From: Aliivibrio sifiae
Lineage (GTDB): Bacteria; Pseudomonadota; Gammaproteobacteria; Enterobacterales; Vibrionaceae
Length of the DNA stretch: 64,000 nt
Assembly: GCF_002954715.1 (NCBI RefSeq)
Contig: NZ_MSCP01000001.1
Coordinates: forward strand, 497,093-561,092
Direction: 5' to 3'
Below the pieces are notes generated by a model. It did not search any database. It was not told the DNA's origin and saw only the letters and a list, made by a program, of their open reading frames with translations. Shown piece after piece: positions 8,204-19,154 of this stretch. Each line of letters begins with the position of its first letter. Positions within the stretch are counted from its first letter, which is position 1. Position numbers and translations under genes: made by a program.

Positions 8204-10456
8204 ATGCTAAATAAAGAATTAGAAGCGAGTTTAAATAGTGCGTTTGTTCGAGCACGAGAAAAGCGCCATGAGTTTATGACAGTAGAGCATTTGTTATTCG
8301 CTCTACTAGAAAACCCATCCGCCCATGAAGCTCTTTTAGCTTGCCATGCAGATTTAGGTGCATTGGCAACTGAAATTGATGAATTCATTACACAAACCAC
8401 ACCGCTTATTCCTGCTGATGATGAGAGCCGTGAAACTCAGCCAACATTAAGTTTTCAACGTGTTCTTCAACGTGCAGTTTTTCATGTCCAATCATCAGGT
8501 CGTAATGAAGTAACTGGAGCTAATGTACTTGTTGCTATTTTTAGCGAACAAGAATCACATGCCGCGTACCTCCTTAAAAAGAATGACATCAGCCGATTAG
8601 ATATTGTTAACTTTATTTCACATGGTGCGCCTGAGCATCGTGATGAAAATTCTGATCCGAATAATGTTGAAGCTGCAGTAGAAGCTAACTCTGAAGATAA
8701 ATTAGAAAGCTTTGCTATCAATTTAAACCAAGTGGCTAAAAATGGTGGGATTGACCCATTAATTGGACGTGATGAAGAATTAGAACGAACTGTTCAGGTT
8801 CTGTGTCGTCGTCGTAAAAATAACCCACTATTAGTAGGTGAAGCTGGGGTAGGTAAAACTGCTATTGCTGAAGGTCTTGCGTGGCGTATCGTTGAAGGGC
8901 AAGTTCCTGATGTTATCAAAGATTGTATTATTTACTCTTTAGATATTGGTTCATTACTTGCTGGTACTAAGTATCGTGGTGATTTTGAAAAGCGATTTAA
9001 GGCTATTTTAAAGCAGCTTGAGAAAGAAGAACATGCGATCTTATTTATTGATGAAATCCACACGATTATAGGTGCGGGTGCCGCTTCTGGTGGGCAAGTT
9101 GATGCAGCTAACTTAATTAAACCACTATTAAGTAGCGGAAAATTACGTTGTATCGGCTCAACGACTTACCAAGAACACAGTACGATTTTTGAAAAGGAGC
9201 GCGCTTTAGCTCGTCGTTTCCAAAAAATTGATGTTTTAGAGCCGTCTATTGATGACACAACTAAAATATTAATTGGTTTGAAAAGTAAATACGAAGAGCA
9301 TCATGAAGTTCGCTATACCAATAAAGCCCTTCGTGCTGCGGTAGAGCTATCAGCAAAATACATTAATGAACGTCATTTACCAGATAAAGCAATTGATGTT
9401 ATTGATGAAGCAGGGGCTCGTTGCCGTTTAACACCAGTAAGTCGTCGTAAGAAGACCATCAATGTTGCAGACATTGAAGCAATGGTAGCTAAAATGGCTC
9501 GTATTCCTGAGAAATCAGTATCTTCTAGTGATAAAGATGTACTGAAGAAACTAGATTCGAAGCTAAAAATGTTGGTATTTGGTCAAGATCACAGTATCGA
9601 TGCTCTATGTGAAGCTATCAAACTTAGTCGAGCAGGGCTAGGTGCAGATAATAAACCTGTGGGTTCATTCTTGTTTGCTGGGCCAACAGGTGTTGGTAAA
9701 ACAGAAGTAACCGTTCAATTAGCTAAAGCACTTGGTATTGAGCTTCTTCGTTTTGATATGTCTGAATACGGTGAGCAACATACGGTTAGTCGATTAATTG
9801 GTGCTCCTCCTGGCTATGTTGGTTATGAGCAAGGTGGATTATTAACAGATGCTGTAATTAAACATCCTCATTCAGTTGTTTTACTTGATGAGCTTGAGAA
9901 AGCACACCCAGATGTCTTTAACTTGCTTCTTCAAGTTATGGATAACGGGACCTTAACAGATAATAATGGTCGTAAAGCTGATTTCCGTAATGTTATTTTC
10001 GTAATGACAACGAATGCTGGTGTTCATGAAACGGTGAAAAAATCGATTGGTTTGATTCAACAAGATCATACAACCGATGCGATGGCTGCAATTAAGAAGA
10101 TCTTCACCCCAGAGTTTAGAAACCGTCTAGATAATATCATTTGGTTCGAACACTTAAGTAAAGATGTTATTTCATTAGTTGTAGAGAAATTCATTGTTGA
10201 GTTACAAGTACAGTTAGATGCCCGTGGTGTATCAATGGAAGTATCGCAAGATGCAAAAGATTGGCTTGCTGATAAAGGATATGATAAATCGATGGGGGCA
10301 CGGCCGATGGCTCGTGTTATTCAAGAGAACCTTAAGAAACCAATGGCAAACGAATTGTTATTTGGGGAGCTGGTAAACGGCGGTACGGTTCGCGTTAAAC
10401 TAACTAAAGGTGAACTGGCTTTTGAGTTTACAAGTGAGACTGAAGCGGTTCATTAG
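8204..10456 (+). CDS. clpA: ClpA, AAA+ unfoldase of ClpAP protease
   Basis: A protein of 750 residues. The open frame extends back to 8039 inside clpS, but the ATG at 8204 after GGGAGG gives the canonical [14 protein letters not shown]. The N-domain is followed by AAA1 (Walker A GEAGVGKT near residue 212, Walker [10 protein letters not shown]) and AAA2 (GPTGVGKT near 492, [16 protein letters not shown]). The ClpP-binding IGL loop is present as SIGLIQQD. It unfolds ClpS-delivered and ssrA-tagged substrates. It is followed by a strong terminator shared with convergent infA. Confidence 0.98.
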   Translation: MLNKELEASLNSAFVRAREKRHEFMTVEHLLFALLENPSAHEALLACHADLGALATEIDEFITQTTPLIPADDESRETQPTLSFQRVLQRAVFHVQSSGRNEVTGANVLVAIFSEQESHAAYLLKKNDISRLDIVNFISHGAPEHRDENSDPNNVEAAVEANSEDKLESFAINLNQVAKNGGIDPLIGRDEELERTVQVLCRRRKNNPLLVGEAGVGKTAIAEGLAWRIVEGQVPDVIKDCIIYSLDIGSLLAGTKYRGDFEKRFKAILKQLEKEEHAILFIDEIHTIIGAGAASGGQVDAANLIKPLLSSGKLRCIGSTTYQEHSTIFEKERALARRFQKIDVLEPSIDDTTKILIGLKSKYEEHHEVRYTNKALRAAVELSAKYINERHLPDKAIDVIDEAGARCRLTPVSRRKKTINVADIEAMVAKMARIPEKSVSSSDKDVLKKLDSKLKMLVFGQDHSIDALCEAIKLSRAGLGADNKPVGSFLFAGPTGVGKTEVTVQLAKALGIELLRFDMSEYGEQHTVSRLIGAPPGYVGYEQGGLLTDAVIKHPHSVVLLDELEKAHPDVFNLLLQVMDNGTLTDNNGRKADFRNVIFVMTTNAGVHETVKKSIGLIQQDHTTDAMAAIKKIFTPEFRNRLDNIIWFEHLSKDVISLVVEKFIVELQVQLDARGVSMEVSQDAKDWLADKGYDKSMGARPMARVIQENLKKPMANELLFGELVNGGTVRVKLTKGELAFEFTSETEAVH

Positions 10457-10472
10457 TTAATGTTTAGATAAT

Positions 10473-10503
10473 AAAAAACCCAGTCAATGACTGGGTTTTT
10501 TTG
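10473..10503. terminator. Bidirectional terminator between clpA and infA
   Basis: Stem AAAAAACCCAGTCA / TGACTGGGTTTTTT with a minimal loop and T-runs in both directions. Confidence 0.9.
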
Positions 10504-10550
10504 TATTATTTTAAAGCAAGTTAAAAAATTAACATGCTAAAAATGACAAA

Positions 10551-11551
<1,001 letters not shown>

Positions 11552-11553
11552 GA

Positions 11554-12267
11554 CTAGAAACTATTCCCAATTGGTTGTGGAAGATAACAGTGTGAACTTA
11601 CTGTTTGGCTAGCTAGCTGATTCAATTTTATAGTGAAGTTGACTCTTTCCATTTCGACTGCTCCTAAACTTTCAAGGTGAGGGTTCATCATTTGGCAATC
11701 AATTAACTGTCCGCCAGAAGCCACAAAATGCTCACAAAATTTCCATAAGGCTATTTTAGATGCATTTGTTTTTAATGAGAACATAGACTCACCACAAAAA
11801 ACTTGTCCTATTTGAAGACCATACAATCCGCCAATAAGCACATTATCAGACCATATTTCAACAGAGTGACAATGCCCTAATTTTGCTAGCTGTTTATAAG
11901 CTTGAATCATTTCAGGCATGATCCACGTTTCATCAGGACCTCGTGTGGAGGCGCATAGTTCAATCACTTGATTTGTCGATTTATTGATAGTGATTTCATA
12001 GTTTGATTTTCGGAAGAATTTTTTCAAACTTTTTGATGGTAAAAATAGGTCAGGTAGAAAAACACCTCTAATGCTTGGGCTCCACCATAAAATAGGATCA
12101 TTCTCACTATACCAAGGGAAGATACCTTGTCGATAAGCATTTAATAACCGAGATACCGATAGATCGCCTCCCATAGCTAGTAAACCATCAGGTTCAGTTA
12201 ATGCACTTTCAACATTAGGAAAGTGACTTGTTTCATTTGAATCAAGTTGTGGTAGATAAATAGTCAT
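11554..12267 (-). CDS. aat: Leucyl/phenylalanyl-tRNA-protein transferase
   Basis: A protein of 237 residues. It contains FPNVESALTEPDGLLAMGGDL, YRQGIFPWYSENDPILWWSP, WIMPEMIQAY, VEIWSDNVLIGGLYG and GESMFSL, the full set of Aat motifs. Aat transfers Leu or Phe to N-terminal Lys or Arg in the cytosol, producing substrates for ClpS-ClpAP. It is the first gene of aat-bpt, with infA downstream. It ends with a longer tail than E. coli, which is of no clear meaning. Confidence 0.97.
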   Translation of the reverse strand: MTIYLPQLDSNETSHFPNVESALTEPDGLLAMGGDLSVSRLLNAYRQGIFPWYSENDPILWWSPSIRGVFLPDLFLPSKSLKKFFRKSNYEITINKSTNQVIELCASTRGPDETWIMPEMIQAYKQLAKLGHCHSVEIWSDNVLIGGLYGLQIGQVFCGESMFSLKTNASKIALWKFCEHFVASGGQLIDCQMMNPHLESLGAVEMERVNFTIKLNQLASQTVSSHCYLPQPIGNSF

Positions 12268-12463
12268 AAGTAAAAGAAATAGGATTCACTATTTTTAAGT
12301 AAAGAGGCAACATTGCCTCTGGTACAACGCTTTGGTTTTCGTTACTCTGAAAGTATGAAGAATAACAAAAAATAACAATGAAAGCTGAAACAGCTATGCA
12401 ATAACTGAGTGAAATAGCAGGCATAGCATTATTATTTATTTGTACAGGAATTTTTACATAAAC

Positions 12464-13744
12464 ATGGAAAGCTTAACTCTTCAACCGATTTCAAAAATTG
12501 ATGGCCAAATTAATCTACCTGGCTCAAAAAGTGTTTCCAACCGTGCGTTGTTATTAGCCGCGTTAGCGTCTGGAAAAACAAAACTAACTAATTTGCTTGA
12601 TAGTGATGACATTCGTCACATGCTTAATGCATTAAAAGCGCTTGGTGTTGAATATACACTATCTGAAGATAAAACGGTTTGTGAAGTGACGGGCTTAGGT
12701 CGTGCTTTTGAACCGAAAGAAGCACTGGAACTTTTTCTTGGTAACGCAGGTACAGCAATGCGCCCATTAGCCGCAGCATTATGTTTGGGACGTGGTGAAT
12801 TTGTACTTACTGGCGAACCTCGTATGAAGGAACGCCCAATTGGACATCTTGTAACTGCATTGAAAGCCGCAGGTGCAGATGTTGAATATTTAGAAAATGA
12901 AAATTACCCACCGCTAAAAATTAAAGGTACCGGCCTTAAAGGAGGAACTGTTGAGATTGATGGTTCTATCTCAAGTCAGTTTTTAACTGCTTTTTTAATG
13001 GCAGCACCATTATCAACAAAAGAGACAACCATTAATATAGTAGGTGATTTAGTCTCTAAACCATACATTGATATCACTTTAGATATTATGGCCACGTTTG
13101 GTGTTGAGATTGAGAATCAGAATTATCAGACATTTGTTGTTCCGGCTAATCAAACGTATGTCGCGCCGGGTGATTTTCTTGTTGAGGGGGACGCTTCGTC
13201 TGCGTCTTATTTCTTAGCAGCTGCAGCCATCAGAGGTGGAGCAGTAAAAGTCACTGGAATTGGTAAAAAAAGCATTCAAGGCGATGTTCAATTTGCTGAT
13301 GCATTAGCAGCAATGGGCGCAGATATCGAATGGGGGGATGATTATGTCATTGCTCGAAAAGGGGAATTAAAAGCCGTTGATATGGATTTTAATCATATCC
13401 CTGATGCAGCTATGACTATTGCCACTGCCGCTCTTTTTGCACAAGGGACAACATCAATTCGCAATGTGTATAATTGGCGTGTAAAAGAAACCGATCGTTT
13501 GACTGCGATGGCAACTGAATTGAGAAAAGTCGGTGCTAAAGTAGAAGAAGGTGAGGATTATATTACGATCACACCACCAGAAAAATTACAGCATGCAGCC
13601 ATTGATACTTATGACGATCACCGTATGGCAATGTGTTTTTCTTTAGTTGCTCTTAGTGATACCCCTGTGACGATTAATGATCCCGGCTGTACTTCAAAAA
13701 CTTTCCCTGACTATTTTGATAAAATGAAAGAACTTAGTGCGTAA
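12464..13744 (+). CDS. aroA: 5-enolpyruvylshikimate-3-phosphate synthase
   Basis: A protein of 426 residues (E. coli 427). I start at the ATG 12464 ([15 protein letters not shown]); an in-frame TTG at 12440 adds 8 residues with no homology. Catalytic motifs are intact: [45 protein letters not shown] and [10 protein letters not shown]. It is the sixth step of the shikimate pathway, joining shikimate-3-phosphate and PEP. The Gly in GNAGTAM and the RP in MRPL mark a class I, glyphosate-sensitive type. It is followed by its own terminator. Confidence 0.98.
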   Translation: MESLTLQPISKIDGQINLPGSKSVSNRALLLAALASGKTKLTNLLDSDDIRHMLNALKALGVEYTLSEDKTVCEVTGLGRAFEPKEALELFLGNAGTAMRPLAAALCLGRGEFVLTGEPRMKERPIGHLVTALKAAGADVEYLENENYPPLKIKGTGLKGGTVEIDGSISSQFLTAFLMAAPLSTKETTINIVGDLVSKPYIDITLDIMATFGVEIENQNYQTFVVPANQTYVAPGDFLVEGDASSASYFLAAAAIRGGAVKVTGIGKKSIQGDVQFADALAAMGADIEWGDDYVIARKGELKAVDMDFNHIPDAAMTIATAALFAQGTTSIRNVYNWRVKETDRLTAMATELRKVGAKVEEGEDYITITPPEKLQHAAIDTYDDHRMAMCFSLVALSDTPVTINDPGCTSKTFPDYFDKMKELSA

Positions 13745-13780
13745 TTCATAGTGTAAAAGCAATTAAATTTACGTTGATGT

Positions 13781-13811
13781 AAGCCCTGTGTAAAAAACAT
13801 AGGGCTTTTTT
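13781..13811 (+). terminator. Terminator of aroA
   Basis: Stem AAGCCCTGTG / CATAGGGCTT (one G-T pair) with an A-rich loop, followed by TTTTTT. Confidence 0.8.
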
Positions 13812-13899
13812 AGTTTTTAATAAACTAAAGTATATAAATAATCTGACTTGGGTATAATGCGCTCGTAGAAACCAATCACAATAATTAATGGAGAACTCC

Positions 13900-14574
13900 A
13901 TGACTACTCATTCACCAGTCGTTACTGTTGATGGTCCAAGTGGAGCAGGTAAAGGCACTTTGTGCATGTTACTTGCAGAAAAGCTAGGTTATAATTTATT
14001 AGATTCTGGTGCTATATACCGTGTATTAGCATTAGCTGCAATTCACCATGGTGTTGATTTAGAATCAGAAGATGCACTTGTTCCTTTAGCTGCCAATTTG
14101 GATGTGCAGTTCAAAGCGGAAGGTGAGCTAGTTAAAGTGATTCTTGAAGGTGAAGATGTATCTTCAGAGCTTCGTAAAGAAGAAACGGGAATGGCAGCGT
14201 CAAAAGTAGCTGCATTACCGCAAGTTCGTGAGGCGTTATTACGTCGTCAACGAGCATTTTCTGCATCACCGGGCCTTATCGCAGATGGTCGTGATATGGG
14301 TACCGTTGTGTTTCCTACCGCAGAAGTTAAGATATTTTTAGATGCAAGTGCCGAAGAACGTGCGAATCGCCGAATGAAGCAGTTGCAACAGAAGGGGTTA
14401 GATGTTAAATTTGACCGTCTTTTAGGCGAAATTCAAGAACGTGATGATCGAGACCGCAATAGAGCTGTCGCGCCATTACGTCCTGCTGAAGACGCTTTAG
14501 TATTAGATTCAACGTCAATGAATATTGATGAAGTTGTAGCGCAAGCTATTGCTTTTATTGAATCTAAGCTATAA
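13900..14574 (+). CDS. cmk: Cytidylate kinase
   Basis: A protein of 224 residues. The ATG at 13888 overlaps the GGAG ribosome site, so the ATG at 13900 ([15 protein letters not shown]) is the start. The P-loop is [32 protein letters not shown] and the CMP-binding [16 protein letters not shown] motif follow. It phosphorylates CMP and dCMP. It sits directly upstream of rpsA, as in E. coli, and cmk transcripts probably read into rpsA. Confidence 0.97.
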   Translation: MTTHSPVVTVDGPSGAGKGTLCMLLAEKLGYNLLDSGAIYRVLALAAIHHGVDLESEDALVPLAANLDVQFKAEGELVKVILEGEDVSSELRKEETGMAASKVAALPQVREALLRRQRAFSASPGLIADGRDMGTVVFPTAEVKIFLDASAEERANRRMKQLQQKGLDVKFDRLLGEIQERDDRDRNRAVAPLRPAEDALVLDSTSMNIDEVVAQAIAFIESKL

Positions 14575-14584
14575 TTGAAACTTA

Positions 14585-14670
14585 GTTAGTTGCAAGGATG
14601 ATAACTAACCTTACTATCAACCCCATGCGGTAGGATACCCATGGACGTTTAATATTGAAGATCAAATTAA
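14585..14670 (+). promoter_or_regulatory. rpsA autoregulatory leader (three hairpins with purine loops)
   Basis: Three consecutive hairpins precede the S1 start. H1: GTTAGTT (14585-14591) / AACTAAC (14603-14609) with AGGA in its loop. H2: CCATG-c-GGTA, loop GGA, TACC-CATGG (14623-14644). H3: TTAAT-a-TTGA, loop AGA, TCAA-ATTAA (14649-14670), whose last base is the A of the ATG. No good Shine-Dalgarno is present. This is the architecture of the gammaproteobacterial S1 leader, where S1 binds its own mRNA and represses translation; the function here is inferred. Confidence 0.8.
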
Positions 14671-16343
14671 TGACTGAATCTTTTGCTCAACTCTTTGAAG
14701 AGTTTCTATCTGAAACTGAATTCCAACAAGGCAGCATCGTTAAAGGTACTGTAGTAGCTATCGAGAACGGTTTCGTTCTTGTTGACGCTGGCCTTAAGTC
14801 TGAAGCAGCTATCCCAGCTGAACAATTCAAGAACGCAGCTGGCGAACTTGAAGTTGAAGTTGGTTCTGAAGTAGACGTTGCTCTTGACGCTGTTGAAGAC
14901 GGTTTCGGTGAAACTCAACTTTCTCGTGAGAAAGCGAAGCGTCACGAAGCTTGGATTCAACTTGAAAAAGCATACGAAGATGCTGAAACAGTTATGGGTG
15001 TTATTAACGGTAAAGTTAAAGGCGGCTTCACAGTTGAACTTAACGGTATCCGTGCATTCCTACCTGGTTCTCTTGTTGATGTACGTCCAGTACGTGACAC
15101 TCTGCACCTTGAAGGCAAAGAGCTAGAGTTCAAAGTAATCAAACTTGACCAAAAGCGTAACAACGTTGTTGTTTCACGTCGTGCTGTTATCGAATCTGAA
15201 AACAGTGTTGAACGTGACGAGTTACTTGCTTCTCTACAAGAAGGCATGGAAGTTAAAGGTATCGTTAAGAACCTTACTGACTACGGTGCATTCGTTGATC
15301 TAGGTGGCGTTGACGGTCTACTACACATCACAGATATGGCTTGGAAGCGTGTTAAACACCCATCTGAGATCGTAAATGTTGGTGACGAGATCAATGTTAA
15401 AGTTCTTAAGTTCGATCGTGAGCGCACTCGTGTTTCTCTAGGTCTTAAGCAACTTGGCGAAGATCCATGGGTAGCTATCGCTAAGCGTTACCCAGAAGGT
15501 CACAAACTTTCTGGTCGTGTTACTAACCTAACTGATTACGGCTGCTTCGTTGAAATCGAAGAAGGCGTTGAAGGTCTAGTACACGTTTCTGAAATGGATT
15601 GGACTAACAAGAACATCCACCCTTCTAAAGTTGTTAATGTAGGCGACGAAGTTGAGGTTATGGTTCTTGAGATTGACGAAGAACGTCGTCGTATCTCTCT
15701 AGGTCTGAAACAATGTAAAGCTAACCCTTGGCAGACATTCGCTGAAGCGCAAGCTAAAGGCGACCACGTTACTGGTAAGATCAAATCTATCACTGACTTT
15801 GGTATCTTCATCGGTCTTGACGGCGGCATCGACGGTCTAGTTCACCTATCTGACATTTCTTGGAATGCTACAGGTGAAGACGCGGTACGTGAGTACAAGA
15901 AAGGCGACGAAATCTCTGCTGTTGTTCTAGCTGTTGATGCTGAGCGTGAGCGTATTTCTCTAGGTGTTAAACAAATGGAAGAAGACCCATTTAACAACTA
16001 CCTAGCAGACAACAAGAAAGGTACTCTAGTAAACGGTACTGTTTCAGCTGTTGACGCTAAAGGCGCTACAATCACTCTTGCAGATAGCGTAGAAGGTTAC
16101 ATCCGTACTTCTGAGCTTTCTCGTGACCGTGTTGAAGATGCATCTCTAATCCTAAGCGTTGGCGATAGCGTTGAAGCGAAGTTCACTGGTGTAGACCGTA
16201 AGAACCGCGTAGTTAACCTATCTATCAAAGCTAAAGATGAAGCTGATGAGCAAGAAGCAATGGCTTCACTGAACACTAAGTCTGAAGACGGTGGTTTCGG
16301 TAACGCAATGGCTGACGCTTTCAAAGCAGCTAAAGGCGAATAA
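14670..16343 (+). CDS. rpsA: 30S ribosomal protein S1
   Basis: A protein of 557 residues, the E. coli length, starting [18 protein letters not shown]. It contains six S1 RNA-binding repeats at roughly residues 20-90, 105-170, 190-260, 277-347, 364-434 and 450-520; repeats 3-5 show the GRV/GFV type [16 protein letters not shown] pattern. An in-frame TTG upstream at 14655 is not used. S1 brings mRNA to the ribosome. The codon use (GGT, CGT, AAC, GTT) is more biased than in neighbouring genes, as expected of a highly expressed protein. Confidence 0.99.
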   Translation: MTESFAQLFEEFLSETEFQQGSIVKGTVVAIENGFVLVDAGLKSEAAIPAEQFKNAAGELEVEVGSEVDVALDAVEDGFGETQLSREKAKRHEAWIQLEKAYEDAETVMGVINGKVKGGFTVELNGIRAFLPGSLVDVRPVRDTLHLEGKELEFKVIKLDQKRNNVVVSRRAVIESENSVERDELLASLQEGMEVKGIVKNLTDYGAFVDLGGVDGLLHITDMAWKRVKHPSEIVNVGDEINVKVLKFDRERTRVSLGLKQLGEDPWVAIAKRYPEGHKLSGRVTNLTDYGCFVEIEEGVEGLVHVSEMDWTNKNIHPSKVVNVGDEVEVMVLEIDEERRRISLGLKQCKANPWQTFAEAQAKGDHVTGKIKSITDFGIFIGLDGGIDGLVHLSDISWNATGEDAVREYKKGDEISAVVLAVDAERERISLGVKQMEEDPFNNYLADNKKGTLVNGTVSAVDAKGATITLADSVEGYIRTSELSRDRVEDASLILSVGDSVEAKFTGVDRKNRVVNLSIKAKDEADEQEAMASLNTKSEDGGFGNAMADAFKAAKGE

Positions 16344-16400
16344 GTAAATTTAAAGGGAGCGTAATGCTCCCTTTTCTTTCGATAACGTAGGAGGTCATTT

Positions 16401-16682
16401 ATGACAAAATCTGAACTGATTGAACAACTGTGTAGTAAAAAGCCTCAACTTTCTGCTAAGCAGGTTGAAGATACAGTCAAGGAAATCCTTGAACAGATGG
16501 CAACAACGCTAGAAGGCGGTGATCGTATAGAGATTCGTGGTTTTGGTAGTTTTTCTCTACACTATCGAGAGCCTCGTTTAGGTCGTAATCCGAAAACTGG
16601 TGATAAGGTTGAATTAGACGGTAAGTTTGTTCCTCACTTTAAACCAGGTAAAGAACTGCGTGAACGTGTGAATTTCAGCTAA
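16401..16682 (+). CDS. ihfB: Integration host factor beta subunit
   Basis: A protein of 93 residues with the HU/IHF fold: [18 protein letters not shown] at the N-terminus, the signature [31 protein letters not shown], and the DNA-bending beta arm. It pairs with IhfA (not in this window) to bend DNA at specific sites. The ATG follows TAGGAGG at 16389-16395. It lies 57 bases after rpsA and ends in a strong terminator. Confidence 0.98.
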   Translation: MTKSELIEQLCSKKPQLSAKQVEDTVKEILEQMATTLEGGDRIEIRGFGSFSLHYREPRLGRNPKTGDKVELDGKFVPHFKPGKELRERVNFS

Positions 16683-16697
16683 TGTAAATTAGTATAT

Positions 16698-16731
16698 AAA
16701 AACGGCATACTTTTGAGTATGCCGTTTTTTT
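16698..16731 (+). terminator. Terminator of ihfB
   Basis: Stem AAAACGGCATACT / AGTATGCCGTTTT with loop TTTG, followed by a T-run. Confidence 0.92.
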
Positions 16732-16816
16732 ATGTTCATTTTCAGTGCATTTAGGTGTATCTTTAGAGCAGTAAAATAATATATTGTTAGATATTCATTA
16801 ACTGGAGGGAAGACCA

Positions 16817-17101
16817 GTGAAAATTGTAATTGCAGTTTTATTAATTGCTTTATTTCTGATTTCACTCGCTGTTGGCGCACAGAATCAGATCGTAGTTAAT
16901 TTTAATTATTTATTAGCACAAGGCGATTTCCAACTATCAACTTTACTTGGTATTTTCTTTGCGACTGGTTTTGGCTTGGGTTGGTTAATCTGTGGCAGTA
17001 TGTATTTAAAAGCCAGCATGACCCAACGTCGTTTACGTAAACGTCTTGAAAAGAAAACCATCGAATTGGATAAATTACGCTTAGACTCAACAAAAGGGTA
17101 A
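16817..17101 (+). CDS. lapA: LapA (YciS, DUF1049) inner-membrane protein
   Basis: A protein of 94 residues starting at GTG 16817 behind GGAGGGA. Two membrane segments lie at about residues 2-22 and 42-65, followed by a basic, coiled-coil-prone tail (RRLRKRLEKKTIELDKL). LapA works with LapB at the inner membrane in regulated turnover of LpxC and lipopolysaccharide assembly. The next gene, lapB, begins 7 bases after the stop, so they are an operon, as in E. coli. Confidence 0.93.
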   Translation: MKIVIAVLLIALFLISLAVGAQNQIVVNFNYLLAQGDFQLSTLLGIFFATGFGLGWLICGSMYLKASMTQRRLRKRLEKKTIELDKLRLDSTKG

Positions 17102-17108
17102 TGACTTA

Positions 17109-18278
17109 ATGTTAGAGCTGCTATTCCTATTATTACCTATTGCTGCCGGATATGGCTGGTATATGGGTAACAGGAGTGCGAGACAACAACGTCAAAGAGA
17201 TACAAATCACCTGTCACGCCAGTATGTGACGGGGTTAAATCTATTGCTTTCTGATCAGTCAGATAAAGCGGTAGATCACTTCATTGAACTACTTCAAGTT
17301 GATAGCGATACTATAGATACTCATTTAGCCTTAGGTAATCTTTTTAGAAGCCGAGGTGAGGTTGATCGTGCCATTAAAATTCATCAAAACCTCATTGCTC
17401 GTCCAAACCTGACATTAGATCAACGTAATATTGCTCTGCAGCAACTGGCTAAAGACTACATGGTTGCAGGTATTCTTGATCGAGCAGAAAAGATTTTTGA
17501 ACAGCTTGTTGATGAACCAGATCACAGAGAAGCTGCATTAATGCAGCTTGTTGCAATTCATCAACAAACCCGTGAATGGGAACAAGCAATTAACTTTGCA
17601 AATAGCTTAGTTAAAATGGGAAAAAAGAAATTAAAACCAGATATTGCTCATTATTATTGTGAATTGGCAATGCAAGAACTAGCAGATAGCCATATTAATA
17701 AAGCTAAGCAAAACCTGAAGAAAGCCTTATCTATTGATAATCAATGTGTCCGTGCCTCTATTATGATGGCCAAATTATTAATGGAAGAAGATAACTTTAA
17801 AGGTGCGGTAAGCCAGTTAGAGTCAGTTTTAGATCAAGATATTGAATTTATTAGTGAGGCATTACCTTTACTCGCTGAATGCTACGAACAGCTGGATCGA
17901 GAAGGTGCATTACTAAATTTCTTAAAAGAAGCCATTTCAAAAGGGGCAGGTGCAAGTGCTGAGTTGATGTTATCAAATTTGATAGCGAAACATGAAGGTA
18001 CAGCATTAGCTCAAGGTTATATGACTAAGCAGCTTCTTAAGAATCCAACCATGAAAGGCTTTTATCGCTTAATGGGTTATCACGTAGATGAAGCTGAGGA
18101 TGGTCGCGCAAAGGCAAGCCTTTCAAGTTTACAAAATTTGGTTGGTGAACAGTTAAAAATGAAACCAAATTATCGATGCAGTAAATGTGGTTTTTCTGCG
18201 CATCGTTTATTTTGGCAATGCCCTTCTTGTAAAGGGTGGGGTGTTATTAAGCCGATTAGAGGCTTAGACGGTGAATAA
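17109..18278 (+). CDS. lapB: LapB (YciM), TPR adaptor controlling LPS synthesis
   Basis: A protein of 389 residues, the E. coli length. An N-terminal membrane anchor (residues 1-20) is followed by repeated TPR helices (for example ALGNLFRSRGEVDRAIKIHQ) and a C-terminal rubredoxin-like zinc knuckle YRCSKCGF ... WQCPSCKGWG. In E. coli LapB recruits LpxC to FtsH. It is coupled to lapA, and a short terminator separates it from pyrF. Confidence 0.97.
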   Translation: MLELLFLLLPIAAGYGWYMGNRSARQQRQRDTNHLSRQYVTGLNLLLSDQSDKAVDHFIELLQVDSDTIDTHLALGNLFRSRGEVDRAIKIHQNLIARPNLTLDQRNIALQQLAKDYMVAGILDRAEKIFEQLVDEPDHREAALMQLVAIHQQTREWEQAINFANSLVKMGKKKLKPDIAHYYCELAMQELADSHINKAKQNLKKALSIDNQCVRASIMMAKLLMEEDNFKGAVSQLESVLDQDIEFISEALPLLAECYEQLDREGALLNFLKEAISKGAGASAELMLSNLIAKHEGTALAQGYMTKQLLKNPTMKGFYRLMGYHVDEAEDGRAKASLSSLQNLVGEQLKMKPNYRCSKCGFSAHRLFWQCPSCKGWGVIKPIRGLDGE

Positions 18279-18280
18279 TT

Positions 18281-18307
18281 AAGAGGCGCATGAGTGCCTC
18301 TTTTTTT
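18281..18307 (+). terminator. Terminator after lapB
   Basis: Stem AGAGGC / GCCTCT with an 8-base loop and a run of seven T; moderate strength, so partial read-through into pyrF is possible. Confidence 0.7.
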
Positions 18308-18337
18308 GATTAAAATAAATATAAATAAGGATAGAAA

Positions 18338-19042
18338 ATGAAAGACCAAAAGGTAATCGTTGCGTTGGACTATGATAATCAATCAGATGCATTAGCATTT
18401 ATTGATAAAATTGATCCTAGTTCATGCCGATTAAAAGTGGGTAAAGAGATGTTTACTCTATTTGGCCCTGAGTTTGTAAAGGAACTTCATAAGCGTGGTT
18501 TTTCTGTTTTTCTAGATTTAAAATTTCATGATATTCCTAATACCTGTTCAAAAGCAGTAAGAGCAGCTGCTGAAATGGGAGTATGGATGGTTAATGTTCA
18601 TGCGAGCGGTGGTGAGCGTATGATGGCGGCATCACGTGAAATCTTAGAACCGTATGGTAAAGATCGCCCATTACTTATTGGTGTTACTGTCTTAACTAGC
18701 ATGGAGCAGCAAGATTTAGCGGGTATTGGTTTGGATATCGCACCACAAGAACAAGTTAAACGTCTTGCGATGTTGACTAAGAATAGTGGATTAGATGGTG
18801 TTGTATGTTCAGCTCAAGAAGCAACCATGTTAAAAGCTGACCTTGGTAAGGAATTTAAGTTAGTGACTCCTGGTATTCGCCCTGCAGGTTCTGCTGTAGG
18901 GGACCAAAAACGTATTATGACACCAGTTGATGCGGTGACTTCAGGCTCAGATTACTTAGTGATTGGTCGCCCAATTACACAAGCTGAGAATCCATCGCAA
19001 GTATTAAATGAGATTAACCTTTCTTTAGCGTCAGTTTTATAA
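18338..19042 (+). CDS. pyrF: Orotidine 5'-phosphate decarboxylase
   Basis: A protein of 234 residues. The catalytic D60-x-K62-x-x-D65 motif appears as [11 protein letters not shown]. The N-terminal KVIVALDYD, the segment LKVGKEMFT and the phosphate-binding TPGIRPAG are also present. It makes UMP from OMP, the last step of de novo pyrimidine synthesis. The gene follows lapAB as in E. coli and ends in a strong terminator. Confidence 0.98.
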   Translation: MKDQKVIVALDYDNQSDALAFIDKIDPSSCRLKVGKEMFTLFGPEFVKELHKRGFSVFLDLKFHDIPNTCSKAVRAAAEMGVWMVNVHASGGERMMAASREILEPYGKDRPLLIGVTVLTSMEQQDLAGIGLDIAPQEQVKRLAMLTKNSGLDGVVCSAQEATMLKADLGKEFKLVTPGIRPAGSAVGDQKRIMTPVDAVTSGSDYLVIGRPITQAENPSQVLNEINLSLASVL

Positions 19043-19098
19043 GTTTGTAATTTGATAGCTGAAAAATTCTAAACTTGTAATCACCTATAAATAGATAA

Positions 19099-19128
19099 AA
19101 AAATAGAGACCATTTGGTCTCTATTTTT
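19099..19128. terminator. Bidirectional terminator between pyrF and metG
   Basis: Stem AAAAATAGAGACC / GGTCTCTATTTTT with loop ATTT; convergent genes on either side. Confidence 0.9.
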
Positions 19129-19154
19129 GTTTGTAAGCTTCTTTAAAAAAAGAA

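Noticed and set aside
12242-12424. A 60-residue minus-strand frame overlapping the aat start
   Set aside because: It overlaps aat in another frame, has no ribosome site, and has the composition of a chance hydrophobic frame.
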